A model generated the notes under the pieces. The model did not search any database. It saw only the letters and a list, made by a program, of their open reading frames with translations, and had not been told where the DNA came from. Shown in pieces: positions 26,473 through 35,234 of a DNA stretch of 64,000 nucleotides. The stretch comes from Pseudomonas sp. NBRC 111124 (GTDB lineage: Bacteria > Pseudomonadota > Gammaproteobacteria > Pseudomonadales > Pseudomonadaceae): positions 1 to 64,000 of the forward strand of contig NZ_BCBA01000053.1 in assembly GCF_001320245.1 (NCBI RefSeq), written 5' to 3'. Numbering within the stretch: position 1 is the stretch's first letter; the number at the start of each line of letters is the position of its first letter. The translations under genes and the position numbers were made by a program.

Positions 26473-28494
26473 ATGAAATTGATCGCTAAATCGTCTCACC
26501 GAAACGCTCGGTGCAATTCTTCCGGAATATGGAAACTGAGTTCCTCCTTCCTTCTTGCGACAGCGGTCGCCTTCGGCTCCAGTGCATGGGCGGCGGAACA
26601 GGCCAAGCCGGCGACCGATGCAACTAAAGCTGCGAATGACACGCTACTGAAAGCGCTGCCTTTTAACGACAAAACCTCATTCGAACTAGCCCACAAAGGG
26701 TTCATCGCCCCTCTGCCTTCGGAACCTATCAAAGGGCCGAACGGCAACATGATCTGGGACCCCAGCAAGTACGGTTTCATCAAGGAAGGCACCGAAGCTC
26801 CCGCCACTACCAACCCCAGCCTGTGGCGCCAATCACAACTGATCAATATATCCGGCCTATTCGAGGTCACTGATGGCATTTACCAAGTGCGTAATTACGA
26901 CCTGTCGAACATGACCATCGTTGAGGGTAAAGAAGGAATCACCGTTTTCGACCCGCTGATTTCCAGCGAAACGGCCAAGGCGGCATTGGAACTGTATTTC
27001 AAGCACCGGCCGAAAAAGCCCGTGGTTGCCGTCATTTATACCCATAGCCATGTCGACCACTACGGCGGCGTTCGAGGCGTCGTCGACGAAGCCGACGTCA
27101 AGGCCGGCAAGGTGAAGATCTACGCCCCCAAAGGCTTCCTTGAGCATGCTGTCGCGGAGAACGTCATGGCCGGTACTGCCATGAGCCGCCGTGCCAGCTA
27201 CATGTACGGCAACCTGTTGCCGCCGAACGAGACCGGCCAACTGGGTGCAGGGCTCGGCACGACCACATCGGCTGGTACCGTAACCTTGATCCCGCCGACC
27301 GACATCATTGAGAAGACCGGCGAGAAACACGTGATCGACGGCCTGACTTATGAGTTCCTGTATGCACCCGGCAGTGAAGCGCCGGCAGAAATGCTTTACT
27401 ACATTCACGAGAAAAAGGCGCTGAACACCGCTGAAGACTCGACTCACACCATGCACAACACTTATTCGCTGCGCGGTGCGAAGATCCGCGAGCCGCTGCC
27501 ATGGTCGAAATACCTCAATGAAGCACTGAAGATGTGGGGTGACGACGTCCAGGTCATGTACGCCATGCACCACTGGCCGGTCTGGGGCAACAAGGAAGTC
27601 CGCGATCAGCTGTCGTCGCAGCGTGACATGTACCGCTACATCAACGACGAAACCCTGCGCCTGGCGAACAAGGGTTACACCATGACCGAAATTGCCGAGC
27701 AGGTGCAGCTGCCCAAGGGCATCGCCGATCGTTTCTCGAACCGCGGCTACTACGGTTCGCTGAACCACAACGTCAAAGCCACCTACGTGCTTTACCTGGG
27801 CTGGTTCATCGGCAACCCCGCTACCTTGTGGCAACTGCCGCCGGAAGAACAGGCCAAGCGCTACGTCGACATGATGGGCGGCTCCGAAGCGATCCTGAAA
27901 AAAGCCAAGGAGTACTACGACAAGGGTGACTTCCGCTGGGTCGCCGAGGTGGTCAACCATGTGGTGTTCGCCGAGCCAAGCAACCAGGCGGCGAAGAACA
28001 TGCAGGCCGACGCGCTGGAGCAACTCGGCTACCAGGCTGAAAGCGGCCCATGGCGCAACTTCTATCTGACCGGTGCCAAAGAGCTGCGTGAAGGCGTCCA
28101 GAAGCTTCCGACGCCCGATACGGCAAGCCCGGATACCGTCAAGGCGATGGACCTGGACTTGTTCTTCGACTACCTGGGCATGCGCCTGAAGGGGCCGGAA
28201 GTGGCTGACAAGCACATCACCATCAACCTCGACTTCACCGACCTCAAGCAGCAGTACACGCTGGAAATGGTCAACGGTGTGCTCAACCACACCGAAGGCC
28301 TGCAGGCCAAGAACGCCGATGCCAAGCTGACCCTGACCCGTGACACCTTGAACAAACTGATGCTCAAAGAAACCACGCTCAAGGACGCGGTCAGTGCCGG
28401 TTCGATCAAGGTCGACGGCGCGGAAGGCAAGCTGGAAGAGTTGATGAGCTACATGGACAACTTCGACTTCTGGTTCCCGATCGTAACTCCCTGA
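26473..28494 (+). CDS. sdsA1: Secreted alkyl sulfatase, SdsA1/BDS1 family
   Basis: This encodes 673 residues from ATG 26473 (AAGGAG six bases upstream); SdsA1 of P. aeruginosa is similar in size. The enzyme hydrolyses sulfate esters such as dodecyl sulfate with two zinc ions. A signal peptide (LSSSFLLATAVAFGSSAWA) ends near residue 40. The metallo-beta-lactamase domain has THSHVDHYGG (His-191, His-193, Asp-195, His-196) and the later ligand region AEDSTHTMHNTY. A helical dimerisation domain (DTYRY-like region to about residue 520) and a C-terminal SCP2-like domain (KHITINLDFTDLKQQYTLEM) complete the family layout. It heads an operon with a FadL-type porin and a DUF3313 lipoprotein. Confidence 0.92.
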   Translation: MKLIAKSSHRNARCNSSGIWKLSSSFLLATAVAFGSSAWAAEQAKPATDATKAANDTLLKALPFNDKTSFELAHKGFIAPLPSEPIKGPNGNMIWDPSKYGFIKEGTEAPATTNPSLWRQSQLINISGLFEVTDGIYQVRNYDLSNMTIVEGKEGITVFDPLISSETAKAALELYFKHRPKKPVVAVIYTHSHVDHYGGVRGVVDEADVKAGKVKIYAPKGFLEHAVAENVMAGTAMSRRASYMYGNLLPPNETGQLGAGLGTTTSAGTVTLIPPTDIIEKTGEKHVIDGLTYEFLYAPGSEAPAEMLYYIHEKKALNTAEDSTHTMHNTYSLRGAKIREPLPWSKYLNEALKMWGDDVQVMYAMHHWPVWGNKEVRDQLSSQRDMYRYINDETLRLANKGYTMTEIAEQVQLPKGIADRFSNRGYYGSLNHNVKATYVLYLGWFIGNPATLWQLPPEEQAKRYVDMMGGSEAILKKAKEYYDKGDFRWVAEVVNHVVFAEPSNQAAKNMQADALEQLGYQAESGPWRNFYLTGAKELREGVQKLPTPDTASPDTVKAMDLDLFFDYLGMRLKGPEVADKHITINLDFTDLKQQYTLEMVNGVLNHTEGLQAKNADAKLTLTRDTLNKLMLKETTLKDAVSAGSIKVDGAEGKLEELMSYMDNFDFWFPIVTP

Positions 28495-28599
28495 ATGCTC
28501 CTTGGCCGCGATTAGGCGTCGGGCGGGGCATCGACTTTGTCGGTGTCCTGCCACCTTTTTCTCGCAGGCACGTTACCTCGTCATTCAAAGGAGAGCGAT

Positions 28600-29898
28600 A
28601 TGAATACATACCAGCGCTCTGTCCATCGCTGGTCACTCCCGGCAACGGCTTGCTCGCTGTTGCTGGCCAGTTCTCAGGTAACAGCCGGCGGCATTTTCAT
28701 CTACGAAGCCGGCCAGGAAGGAAACGGCCTGGCGAACGCAGGCTCTGCGGCATTGGCCAAAGACCCCAGCGTATTGATGAGCAACCCCGCAGGCCTTACC
28801 CAGCTCAAAGGCACACAGATCAGTGCGAACGCACAGGTCATTCTTGGCGATATCAAGTTCTCACGGGAGGCCAACAATCAGTTTGACGGGAATGAAGGCG
28901 GCAACGCGCTGCAATACTTGCCCGGTGCCAGCCTGTTCATCAGCCATCAAATCGACGACCGCTCGGCGATCGGCTTTGGCATGTACGGCAACTTCGGGCT
29001 GGCCCTGGACTATGACGATGATTGGGCCGGCCGCTACTTCACGCAAGAAGCGGCGATCATCGGTGTGTCCTTCCAGCCAACGCTGGCTTACAAGTTCACC
29101 GATGAGCTGTCGGTCGGCATCGGACCGCGCATCATGCTGGGCTACTACCGCACCGAGATGGCGATCAACAACAACCTGCTCGGCTTGCGCGATCGCCCGG
29201 ACGGGCAGCTGGAATACAAGGACACGGACGTGGGTACCGGCGTCAACCTCGGCCTCCTCTACCACCTTTTGCCAAGCACCGCAGTCGGCCTTGCCTACAC
29301 CAGCAAGGTCAAGCTGGAGTTCAAAGACAGCCCGCACGTTCGCAATATCACCAACCCCATCCTCAACGCAGGGCTCAATCGCCTCGATGTCGATTCGCTG
29401 GAGCTGGACCTGAATGTGCCACAAACGGTAACGGCGAGCATTGCCCACGACCTGAACGAACAGTGGAAACTGCTTGGCAGCCTGGCTTGGCAGGACTGGA
29501 GTGACTTCGGCGATATCGGGGTTGACGTCGATGCCAATGGTGGCGGGGTCAGCCGCACGGTGGATCGTAAATACAAAGACACCTGGCATGCGTCGGTGGG
29601 TGCGATGTATCAAGCGACGCGGCAAGTTCGCTGGAGTGTCGGAGTGGGTTATGACAGTTCCGCAGTCGATGACAAAGACCGGACCGTAGACAACCCCATG
29701 AGTGAAACCTGGCGCCTGGCCACCGGCGTGAACTACCAGGTCGAGGAAGGCCTGGACGTCCATCTGGCCTACACCCTGGTCTGGCTGGGCAACATGGACG
29801 TCGATCAGACCAAGTCACGCTCGGGCAATACGTTATCGGGCACATACAAGAACAGCGCCCTGCATATCGTGGGCGGCGGTGCGACCTGGCGGTTCTGA
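28600..29898 (+). CDS. FadL/TodX-family outer membrane transport protein (OmpP1)
   Basis: This encodes 432 residues from ATG 28600, with AAAGGAG upstream. A signal peptide (ATACSLLLASSQVTA) precedes GGIFIYEAGQEGNGLANAGSAA, the typical FadL N-terminal hatch, and SVLMSNPAGLTQLKGTQ. The 14-strand barrel ends in Phe (GGGATWRF). FadL proteins pass hydrophobic compounds such as fatty acids and alkanes across the outer membrane. Directly after an alkyl sulfatase, it probably admits alkyl sulfates or released alcohols, or is the exit point for them; this is inferred from context. Confidence 0.92.
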   Translation: MNTYQRSVHRWSLPATACSLLLASSQVTAGGIFIYEAGQEGNGLANAGSAALAKDPSVLMSNPAGLTQLKGTQISANAQVILGDIKFSREANNQFDGNEGGNALQYLPGASLFISHQIDDRSAIGFGMYGNFGLALDYDDDWAGRYFTQEAAIIGVSFQPTLAYKFTDELSVGIGPRIMLGYYRTEMAINNNLLGLRDRPDGQLEYKDTDVGTGVNLGLLYHLLPSTAVGLAYTSKVKLEFKDSPHVRNITNPILNAGLNRLDVDSLELDLNVPQTVTASIAHDLNEQWKLLGSLAWQDWSDFGDIGVDVDANGGGVSRTVDRKYKDTWHASVGAMYQATRQVRWSVGVGYDSSAVDDKDRTVDNPMSETWRLATGVNYQVEEGLDVHLAYTLVWLGNMDVDQTKSRSGNTLSGTYKNSALHIVGGGATWRF

Positions 29899-29941
29899 AG
29901 ATTTGCGAATGACAGGATTTATAATCAAAGAGGGAGAACAT

Positions 29942-30610
29942 ATGAAACTGAAGTCGATCGCTGCAACCGTATGCCTGTCATCATTGCTGCTCGGTGGCTG
30001 CGCCAACAAGTATGTGGAGCCTGAGCAATATTCCGGCTTTTTGAAAGACTACAGCGTCTTGAAGGAAGAGAAATCGCCGAGCGGTGCAGCGGTCATGCGC
30101 TGGATCAAGCCCGGCACCAATGCCAGCACCTATAGCAGTGTCTTCATAGAACCGAGCCAGTTCTATCCGAAACCACAACCGACTGAAAAGGTCCCGCAGA
30201 ACACCTTGACGGGCATTACCCAGTACTACGATCAGGCGTTGAAAAACGAATTTTCCAAAGTGCTGCCCCTGGCCACCAGTCCTGGCCCGAATGTACTGAT
30301 CGTCCGTCCGGCCATTACCGCGGTCAGTGCGTCCACCAAAGGGCTACGTCCGTACGAGGTGATCCCGATTGCACTGATCGCTGCCGGCATCAGCACTGCC
30401 ACTGGTATCCGCGACCAGGACACCAGCGTTGCCACTGAAGCCGCCTTCATTGACGGCAACTCGAACCAGGTCGTGGCTGAGGTGGTGCGCAAGGGTGCGG
30501 GCACCGACCTGGAAAACGCCTCCCAGGTCATGCAGGCGAAGGACGCCAAGGCAGTACTGGATGGATGGGCGCGAGACATGGTCAAGTCGTTCCAGTCGCT
30601 GAAGAAATAG
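29942..30610 (+). CDS. DUF3313 lipoprotein
   Basis: This encodes 222 residues from ATG 29942 (GGGAG upstream). The lipobox LLLGGC gives Cys-20 as the lipidated residue. DUF3313 features are EPEQYSGFLKDYSVLKEEKS near the start and a long alpha/beta body with VLIVRPAITAVSAS. The protein should sit in the outer membrane leaflet facing the periplasm. Family function is unknown. The 43-base spacing after the FadL gene indicates one operon with the alkyl sulfatase. Confidence 0.88.
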   Translation: MKLKSIAATVCLSSLLLGGCANKYVEPEQYSGFLKDYSVLKEEKSPSGAAVMRWIKPGTNASTYSSVFIEPSQFYPKPQPTEKVPQNTLTGITQYYDQALKNEFSKVLPLATSPGPNVLIVRPAITAVSASTKGLRPYEVIPIALIAAGISTATGIRDQDTSVATEAAFIDGNSNQVVAEVVRKGAGTDLENASQVMQAKDAKAVLDGWARDMVKSFQSLKK

Positions 30611-30617
30611 CGGGACG

Positions 30618-30646
30618 GGCTCACTGCCAGGGATTGGCGGTGGGCC
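30618..30646 (+). terminator. Possible terminator of the alkyl sulfatase operon
   Basis: CACTGCCA and TGGCGGTG form an 8-bp stem (one G-T pair), extended by GGC/GCC outside, beginning about eight bases after the DUF3313 stop. Only a short mixed-base tail follows. Confidence 0.4.
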
Positions 30647-30814
30647 TGTCCACTTGGCACTCAAGCTCTAAAGAGGCCTACCGTCCACTATCATAAGGAG
30701 TTCGGTGAGCCTTTTATCAGCGAATTAGGCCAGGTGCGTTAAGTCAGCTTGCCGAAGACCGCTTTGGATCGAAAGCGGTCCGGCACGAATGGCAGCAGAG
30801 CCCATTTTAGACAG

Positions 30815-31828
30815 TTAAATGCATGCGGCCTTTTCGTGCCCACTTAGGCTGGCGTTTACTTCGATAACCTCGACAAACCCCTCGGATCTGCAAGGTGGCT
30901 CGAAGGCAGCCGCCACCGCCTCGATACTCGACCTCGGCACTTGATGATCGACCCGGCGCAAGGCATTACGTGTCAGCGCCTGCTCGAGCGTGGCCTGAAC
31001 CCACACTGCCGTGACCGGTACACCATGACGCGCAGCCAACGTCAGGATTGGCGCACGGTGCACGCGCCGTGGCAGTGCTGCATCGAAATACAGACAACTG
31101 TGGTCGTTGTTAGCGGCACGATGCTGCTCGATCCAGTAGCTTTTCCCAGCCCCTTGCACGCCCACCACCAGCTGCAATCGCGCGTTTGGCCCCGCGTGCG
31201 CCAGTGCACGCTCCAGAGCCAGCAGCACGAGCCGCCAGGCTTCGGCGTTGCGCGGCTGGCTGAACACGCGCCCGCCAAGCGTTTCAAGGTAGTCGTCAGG
31301 ATTGAACACGCACGTATCAGCTGCAGGAGCCGCCGACCAACGATAGCCCACTAACAGCCGTGATTGCCCCGCCAGCTCGATAGGCTGCACGGCTACCTCC
31401 CGGCCAACGCAGCACGGATAGAAATGCCGATGCGGGTTATCCGCCAGCACCCAGGCGAACAGACCTTGCCGGCCCGGCGTTTGCAACTGCATCGCCACGG
31501 CCAGCAGCAGTTGCCGCCCGATGCCCTGACCTTGCCAGCCCGGCAGCAGATACAAGCCATAGAGTTCGTTGGCCTCATCGGACGCTGGGTCTCGATTCGG
31601 CCCGCCCGACGAAAAGCCGACGATCTCTCCCGCTACCTTGGCCACGTGGTACACCACGCCCCTGCCGCCGAACAGGGCCTGGTGCCGTTGTTGCTGAGCC
31701 TCGATGGTCAACCCGGCGAGAAAAGCCTCCGGCAGGATGCCCTTGAACGTTGCCTGCCAGGCCTCTACCGTCACTTCCGCGATACCGGCGAGGTCTTCCG
31801 GGGCTGCCAGGGTGATGAGCACGTCCAT
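30815..31828 (-). CDS. Fusion of GNAT acetyltransferase and P-loop kinase-like domain
   Basis: This encodes 337 residues from ATG 31828, which has AGGAG seven bases upstream; the TTG at 31834 is less likely. Residues 1-165 form a GNAT domain with the acetyl-CoA loop WQGQGIGRQLL at 98-108 and the end motif NPHRHFYPCCVGREV. Residues 215-337 form a P-loop domain with Walker A GVQGAGKS at 223-230 and a lid/arginine region (TRNALRRVDHQVPRSSIEAV) followed by FEPP and GFVEVIEV. This is the pattern of polynucleotide-kinase/AAA_33-type small kinases. Substrates of both halves are unknown. It might acetylate and phosphorylate the same compound, as some resistance enzymes do, but that is inference. Confidence 0.85.
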   Translation of the reverse strand: MDVLITLAAPEDLAGIAEVTVEAWQATFKGILPEAFLAGLTIEAQQQRHQALFGGRGVVYHVAKVAGEIVGFSSGGPNRDPASDEANELYGLYLLPGWQGQGIGRQLLLAVAMQLQTPGRQGLFAWVLADNPHRHFYPCCVGREVAVQPIELAGQSRLLVGYRWSAAPAADTCVFNPDDYLETLGGRVFSQPRNAEAWRLVLLALERALAHAGPNARLQLVVGVQGAGKSYWIEQHRAANNDHSCLYFDAALPRRVHRAPILTLAARHGVPVTAVWVQATLEQALTRNALRRVDHQVPRSSIEAVAAAFEPPCRSEGFVEVIEVNASLSGHEKAACI

Positions 31829-31889
31829 GTCCAATCTCCTAGGTCTCGCTAGGGTGAGCCTCAGGCATTTGCCAAAAGCCGTGGCGCCG

Positions 31890-32453
31890 CTAGTTCATCA
31901 CCAGCAAACAGACCTTGCCAATCAAGACAAGCACGGCCAGCACCAGCATCGTGATGCTGAACCATGGCTTTGCGGGCGGCGTGCCGTCTGGAAACTCGTC
32001 CTCACGGGTGGGTGGCAGCTGGCCGATGCGCTGCAGGCGCATTTCCACCAGGCGCCGACGCATGCCGCGATGGCGCTCGCTGTTCAACACCAGCAAGCCC
32101 ACCAGGGAAATCACCAGGATGATCACCTGCGAGGTTCCGGCATGGCGGCTACCGAACAGACTGGCTGCCGTGAGTGCAGGCGCTATCAAGCTCGGCAGGA
32201 TCAGCCATATGGCCCAGCGAAAACCGCGGATCATTGCAAACTGGCCCGCGCAGAGCAGCAAGACCATGGCAACACCCGTGCTAAGTGCGTAAATCGCACT
32301 GTCTGGCTGATGACGCAGGTAGCTGCTCTGCAGCAGGCCAATGCCCATCCCAGCTGCCACCATGCAGAGCAAGATGCCCAAGCCGAAGACTGGGCCATAG
32401 CGTGTCATGAACGCTTCGTGTTGATCGGGTGAGAGCCGTCCTGGGTACTGCAT
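31890..32453 (-). CDS. Inner membrane protein of unknown function
   Basis: This encodes 187 residues from ATG 32453, preceded by AAGGAG. Five hydrophobic segments are visible (FGLGILLCMVAAGMGIGLL, AIYALSTGVAMVLLLCAGQF, AIWLILPSLIAPALTAASLF, QVIILVISLVGLLVL, and ITMLVLAVLVLIGKVCLLV at the end). Between the last two is a charged cytoplasmic stretch (ERHRGMRRRLVEMRLQRIGQ). There are no catalytic or transport motifs. It lies 61 bases upstream of the GNAT fusion gene on the same strand. Confidence 0.7.
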   Translation of the reverse strand: MQYPGRLSPDQHEAFMTRYGPVFGLGILLCMVAAGMGIGLLQSSYLRHQPDSAIYALSTGVAMVLLLCAGQFAMIRGFRWAIWLILPSLIAPALTAASLFGSRHAGTSQVIILVISLVGLLVLNSERHRGMRRRLVEMRLQRIGQLPPTREDEFPDGTPPAKPWFSITMLVLAVLVLIGKVCLLVMN

Positions 32454-32499
32454 TGCAACGCTCCTTGTCAGTCTCAATCCTGTGGGCGCGAAAACGCTC

Positions 32500-33135
32500 T
32501 TAAGCAGCCTGCCGGCGCATGGTGAGAATCGCCGCTCCGAACCCAATGAACGTGGTCCCCACCACACGGCTCACCCAGCGCGACAGCGCCGGGCGGGTCA
32601 GCACACCTTTGGCCCGTGTGGCCAACGCGGCATAGAGGCTCAACGAGCTCAGCGACAACGCCACGAAGATCCCGGTCAGCGTCAGAAACTGCGGCAGCAG
32701 CGCCACGCCCTGGTCGATGAACTGCGGGAACAGTGCGGTGAAGAACATGGTCGCCTTGGGGTTGGTGACGGCAGTCAGGAAGGCCGCTTTGTACAACTTC
32801 ATCGGGGTGGGTTTACTGACCTTCGCCGTTGCCTGGTCTACCAGCATCGGGCCTTTCTTGAGCAACTGCCGGGCACCGAGGTAGAACAGGTAACCGGCAC
32901 CGATCAGCTTGACCGCGTTGAACAGCATTTCGGAACTGGCCAGCAAGGCCCCGAGCCCGAGCATGGCCGCCGCCGACAGGCAGAACAGCCCGGTGGCATT
33001 GCCCAGCGACGACCACAGGGTACTGCGCTGGCCATGGTTGAGGCTGTTGTTGATGGCCATCAACGTGGCAGGCCCTGGGCTTGCGACGGCGATGGCCGCG
33101 ACCAGGGTAAAGGCGAGTAGCGAGTGGGTTTCCAT
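32500..33135 (-). CDS. LysE/RhtB-family amino acid exporter
   Basis: This encodes 211 residues from ATG 33135 (METHSLLAFTLVAAIAVASPGPATLMAI). SPGPAT in the first helix, the G-x-x-x-G-N/A stretch (SLGNATGLFCLSAAAMLGLG) and AFLTAVTNPKATMFFTALFPQF are RhtB-family signatures. The protein has six predicted helices and exports amino acids or derivatives across the inner membrane. A longer frame upstream overlaps the DUF1289 gene and is not credible. The substrate is unknown. Confidence 0.9.
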   Translation of the reverse strand: METHSLLAFTLVAAIAVASPGPATLMAINNSLNHGQRSTLWSSLGNATGLFCLSAAAMLGLGALLASSEMLFNAVKLIGAGYLFYLGARQLLKKGPMLVDQATAKVSKPTPMKLYKAAFLTAVTNPKATMFFTALFPQFIDQGVALLPQFLTLTGIFVALSLSSLSLYAALATRAKGVLTRPALSRWVSRVVGTTFIGFGAAILTMRRQAA

Positions 33136-33188
33136 GGGGCAGGCTCTAGAACGGTACGAAGGCCACATCTTACACAAGCGCAGCGGCT

Positions 33189-33389
33189 TCAGTCGCTGCC
33201 CAGGCGCTTGGCGTTCTTCTTGCTGATGGCCTTCATCCGCGTGGCCGCGCGCTGCACGGCGGCCATCTTCTCCGGGCGCTTCATGCCGCGCCACTTGCGG
33301 ATTTCCTCACGGGTGCGGCCGCAGCTCACACACAGCTCGCTGTTGAGCTGGCAGAGCGAGACGCAGGGGTTTTCGATGTCTTTGGCCAT
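33189..33389 (-). CDS. DUF1289 small cysteine-rich protein
   Basis: This encodes 66 residues from ATG 33389, with GGAG seven bases upstream. The DUF1289 pattern NPCVSLCQLNSELCVSCGRT carries four cysteines spaced as a possible metal or iron-sulfur site, followed by EEIRKWRGM and a basic C-terminal tail. The family function is unknown. It lies 53 bases upstream of the LysE gene on the same strand. Confidence 0.9.
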   Translation of the reverse strand: MAKDIENPCVSLCQLNSELCVSCGRTREEIRKWRGMKRPEKMAAVQRAATRMKAISKKNAKRLGSD

Positions 33390-33441
33390 GGCGGGCTCCA
33401 ATCACGGCCGCGGATCATACCCTGTGGCAGCAGCCGGGCAT

Positions 33442-33466
33442 ACGGGTTTACCCGCGAAGAGGCCGG
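33442..33466. repeat. REP element
   Basis: CGGGTTTACCCGCGAAGAGG followed by CCGG is a P. putida REP unit in reverse orientation. It lies between the Cache-protein stop (33480) and the DUF1289 start. Confidence 0.8.
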
Positions 33467-33479
33467 AGCAGGCAACCGG

Positions 33480-34226
33480 TCACTTGCGCCTGAGCACCGG
33501 CAAGCGCACCAGCGACCACCCCGCCTCGGACTCGGCCAACGCCAGGCGAATGCCGTCACGCGGCAAGGTGTTCAGCAAGGCTTGCGCCAGGTCACCGACC
33601 ATCCAGTTCGCCGTATTCGAGGCAATCACCCGCCCGTCCGCCGAAACCAGCACCGCTTCATGCTCCAGGCGCATCAGGCTGCGCACCAGCAGGCGCTCGA
33701 CGTTGTGCAGCGACAGGTCCAGCCCGGCCACCCCGATGAACCGGCCTTGCACCTCGATCGGCATGGTGAAGGTCAGCACGTACAGATTGGTGCCGTACAG
33801 GTCCACGTACGGCCCTTCGACCACGCTCTTGCCGGTCTTCATCGGCCGGCTGTACCAGGGCATCTCGGTGTAGTCGTAGTAGTTCTCGCGGCGCCGGTCG
33901 AAGTTCGGGCGCAACGGCAGGGTCTTGCCGCCGTCGGCCAGGTACCACCACTCAAGATGCATTTCGCGGTCGGCCAGGCCGTTGGGCTCGACGATAACGC
34001 CACCGCCACAGCCAAAGGCACCGGTAGTCAGCAGCTGCTGGTCAATGGCCGGGCGCAGGGTCGCCAGGTCCTTGGCACTCGGCTGGCGGCCTTCGGCCAA
34101 TACCCGCTCCCATAACGCTCGGGTCTCTTCCACCAACTGGCGGACCTGGCCAAAGATGGTTCCCAGGGTCTGGTCCAGCTGCTGGGCACAGGCTGACAGC
34201 GGGTCGTTGTCGCTCAGGGCAAACAT
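33480..34226 (-). CDS. Soluble stand-alone Cache-domain sensor protein
   Basis: This encodes 248 residues from ATG 34226 (GAGGTAATGCC upstream). A helical N-terminus (about 60 residues) is followed by a double-Cache-like fold: GGGVIVEPN, HLEWWYLADGG, NYYDYTEMPWYSRPMKTGKS and VEGPYVDLYGTNLYVLTFTMPI, then GRFIGVAGLDLSLHNVERLL and VSADGRVIASN. WY and D-rich positions recall amine or amino-acid binding dCache domains. Unusually there is no signal peptide, membrane helix or output domain, so it should act in the cytoplasm. It is 42 bases downstream of the GntR gene and divergent from the N-demethylase genes, so it may modulate that regulator. This link is inferred. Confidence 0.82.
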   Translation of the reverse strand: MFALSDNDPLSACAQQLDQTLGTIFGQVRQLVEETRALWERVLAEGRQPSAKDLATLRPAIDQQLLTTGAFGCGGGVIVEPNGLADREMHLEWWYLADGGKTLPLRPNFDRRRENYYDYTEMPWYSRPMKTGKSVVEGPYVDLYGTNLYVLTFTMPIEVQGRFIGVAGLDLSLHNVERLLVRSLMRLEHEAVLVSADGRVIASNTANWMVGDLAQALLNTLPRDGIRLALAESEAGWSLVRLPVLRRK

Positions 34227-34268
34227 GGCATTACCTCACGCAGGTACAGCTTTGTTGTTATGGATGGC

Positions 34269-35018
34269 TCAATCCTGCCCGTCGGCCAGCAGCTCCAGAC
34301 GCAGGCTGATCAGACGCTTGATGCCACGGCTGACATGGGCCTCGGCCAACGCGCCGGCCAGCACCGCATCGCCGGCCATCAATGCCTCCAGAATTGCCCG
34401 GTGCTCGTGCTCGACCACTGTCACGTCACCGCCGCCGGCAGCCTCCATCCACAGCAGTTCGCCGACTTCCGACTGCAGGCGCATCTCTGCGCTGGTCAGG
34501 CGCAGCGACTGGGCAGCGGCGGCCACTTCAATATGAAAACGCGCATCGGCGCGGTGCCGGGCCAGGCGCGAACTGGCCTGGCTGAGGGTTTCGATATGCT
34601 GGGCGATACGTGCCTGCTGCTCGGGCGAGCTGCGCTTGGCGGCCAGGCGCGCGGCAGTACCGGAAATCGCGGTTTGTTCATCACCCAGGTCACGCAGGTC
34701 GGGGCCGCTCATGTCGCGCAGGCGTTGCAACAGCAGCGCTTCGGGCAGCTCCACCGGAGCGCAGACGAAGCTGCCGCCGTTGCGCCCTCGGCGGGTCTCG
34801 ATCAAGCCCCGCTGGCGCAGCACCACCAGCGCTTCACGCAAGGTCACCGTGGCCACACCCAATTGCAGGGCCAGCTCCGACTCACTGGGCAATTGCTGCC
34901 CTTCGGCGAACATTCCCAGCTCGATCGCCTCCACCAGGCGGCGCGCCACTTCATCGGTTCGCCCTTCCTGGCGCAACCGAATGAAGGCGGTGTTACGAGC
35001 ACTATTCAGGGCAGTCAT
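34269..35018 (-). CDS. GntR-family regulator, FadR/FCD type
   Basis: This encodes 249 residues, starting after GGGAGAGG. The N-terminal wHTH reads QQLPSESELALQLGVATVTLREALVVLRQRGLIETRRGRNGG. The helical FCD domain has ADARFHIEVAAAAQS, EHEHRAILEAL and AEAHVSRGIKRL with the usual metal-site His residues. It is co-directional with the Cache gene and divergent from the aldehyde dehydrogenase and N-demethylase genes, which it very likely controls. Candidate operator motifs lie at 35182-35193 and 36683-36694. Confidence 0.92.
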   Translation of the reverse strand: MTALNSARNTAFIRLRQEGRTDEVARRLVEAIELGMFAEGQQLPSESELALQLGVATVTLREALVVLRQRGLIETRRGRNGGSFVCAPVELPEALLLQRLRDMSGPDLRDLGDEQTAISGTAARLAAKRSSPEQQARIAQHIETLSQASSRLARHRADARFHIEVAAAAQSLRLTSAEMRLQSEVGELLWMEAAGGGDVTVVEHEHRAILEALMAGDAVLAGALAEAHVSRGIKRLISLRLELLADGQD

Positions 35019-35181
35019 TGCCTCTCCCTATCGAGCATTGCCAGGCTTGGCGCGGGCCCCGGCTAAAAGGTTCAGTTTCGCATCTTATAGCGAACGGGCC
35101 AGCGCCCGATACCGATTGGCCGGCCATTCTACCGCCTGGAAGCGGCTTTTCGCAGTGGTTGGCAAACTAAAAATATTAAGA

Positions 35182-35193
35182 TATGGTTTCATA
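35182..35193. promoter_or_regulatory. Candidate GntR operator before the aldehyde dehydrogenase
   Basis: TATGGTTTCATA is a symmetric 12-mer (TATG, GTTT, CATA) in the AT-rich divergent promoter region. Its reverse complement matches TATAAAACCATA at 36683-36694 at 11 of 12 positions. Confidence 0.45.
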
Positions 35194-35234
35194 GGTTTAG
35201 ATTTCTACCAATAAGACCGACCAAGGAATCCGCC

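Noticed and set aside
26857..28554. 565-codon minus-strand frame
   Set aside because: Antisense of the alkyl sulfatase with its zinc ligands intact.
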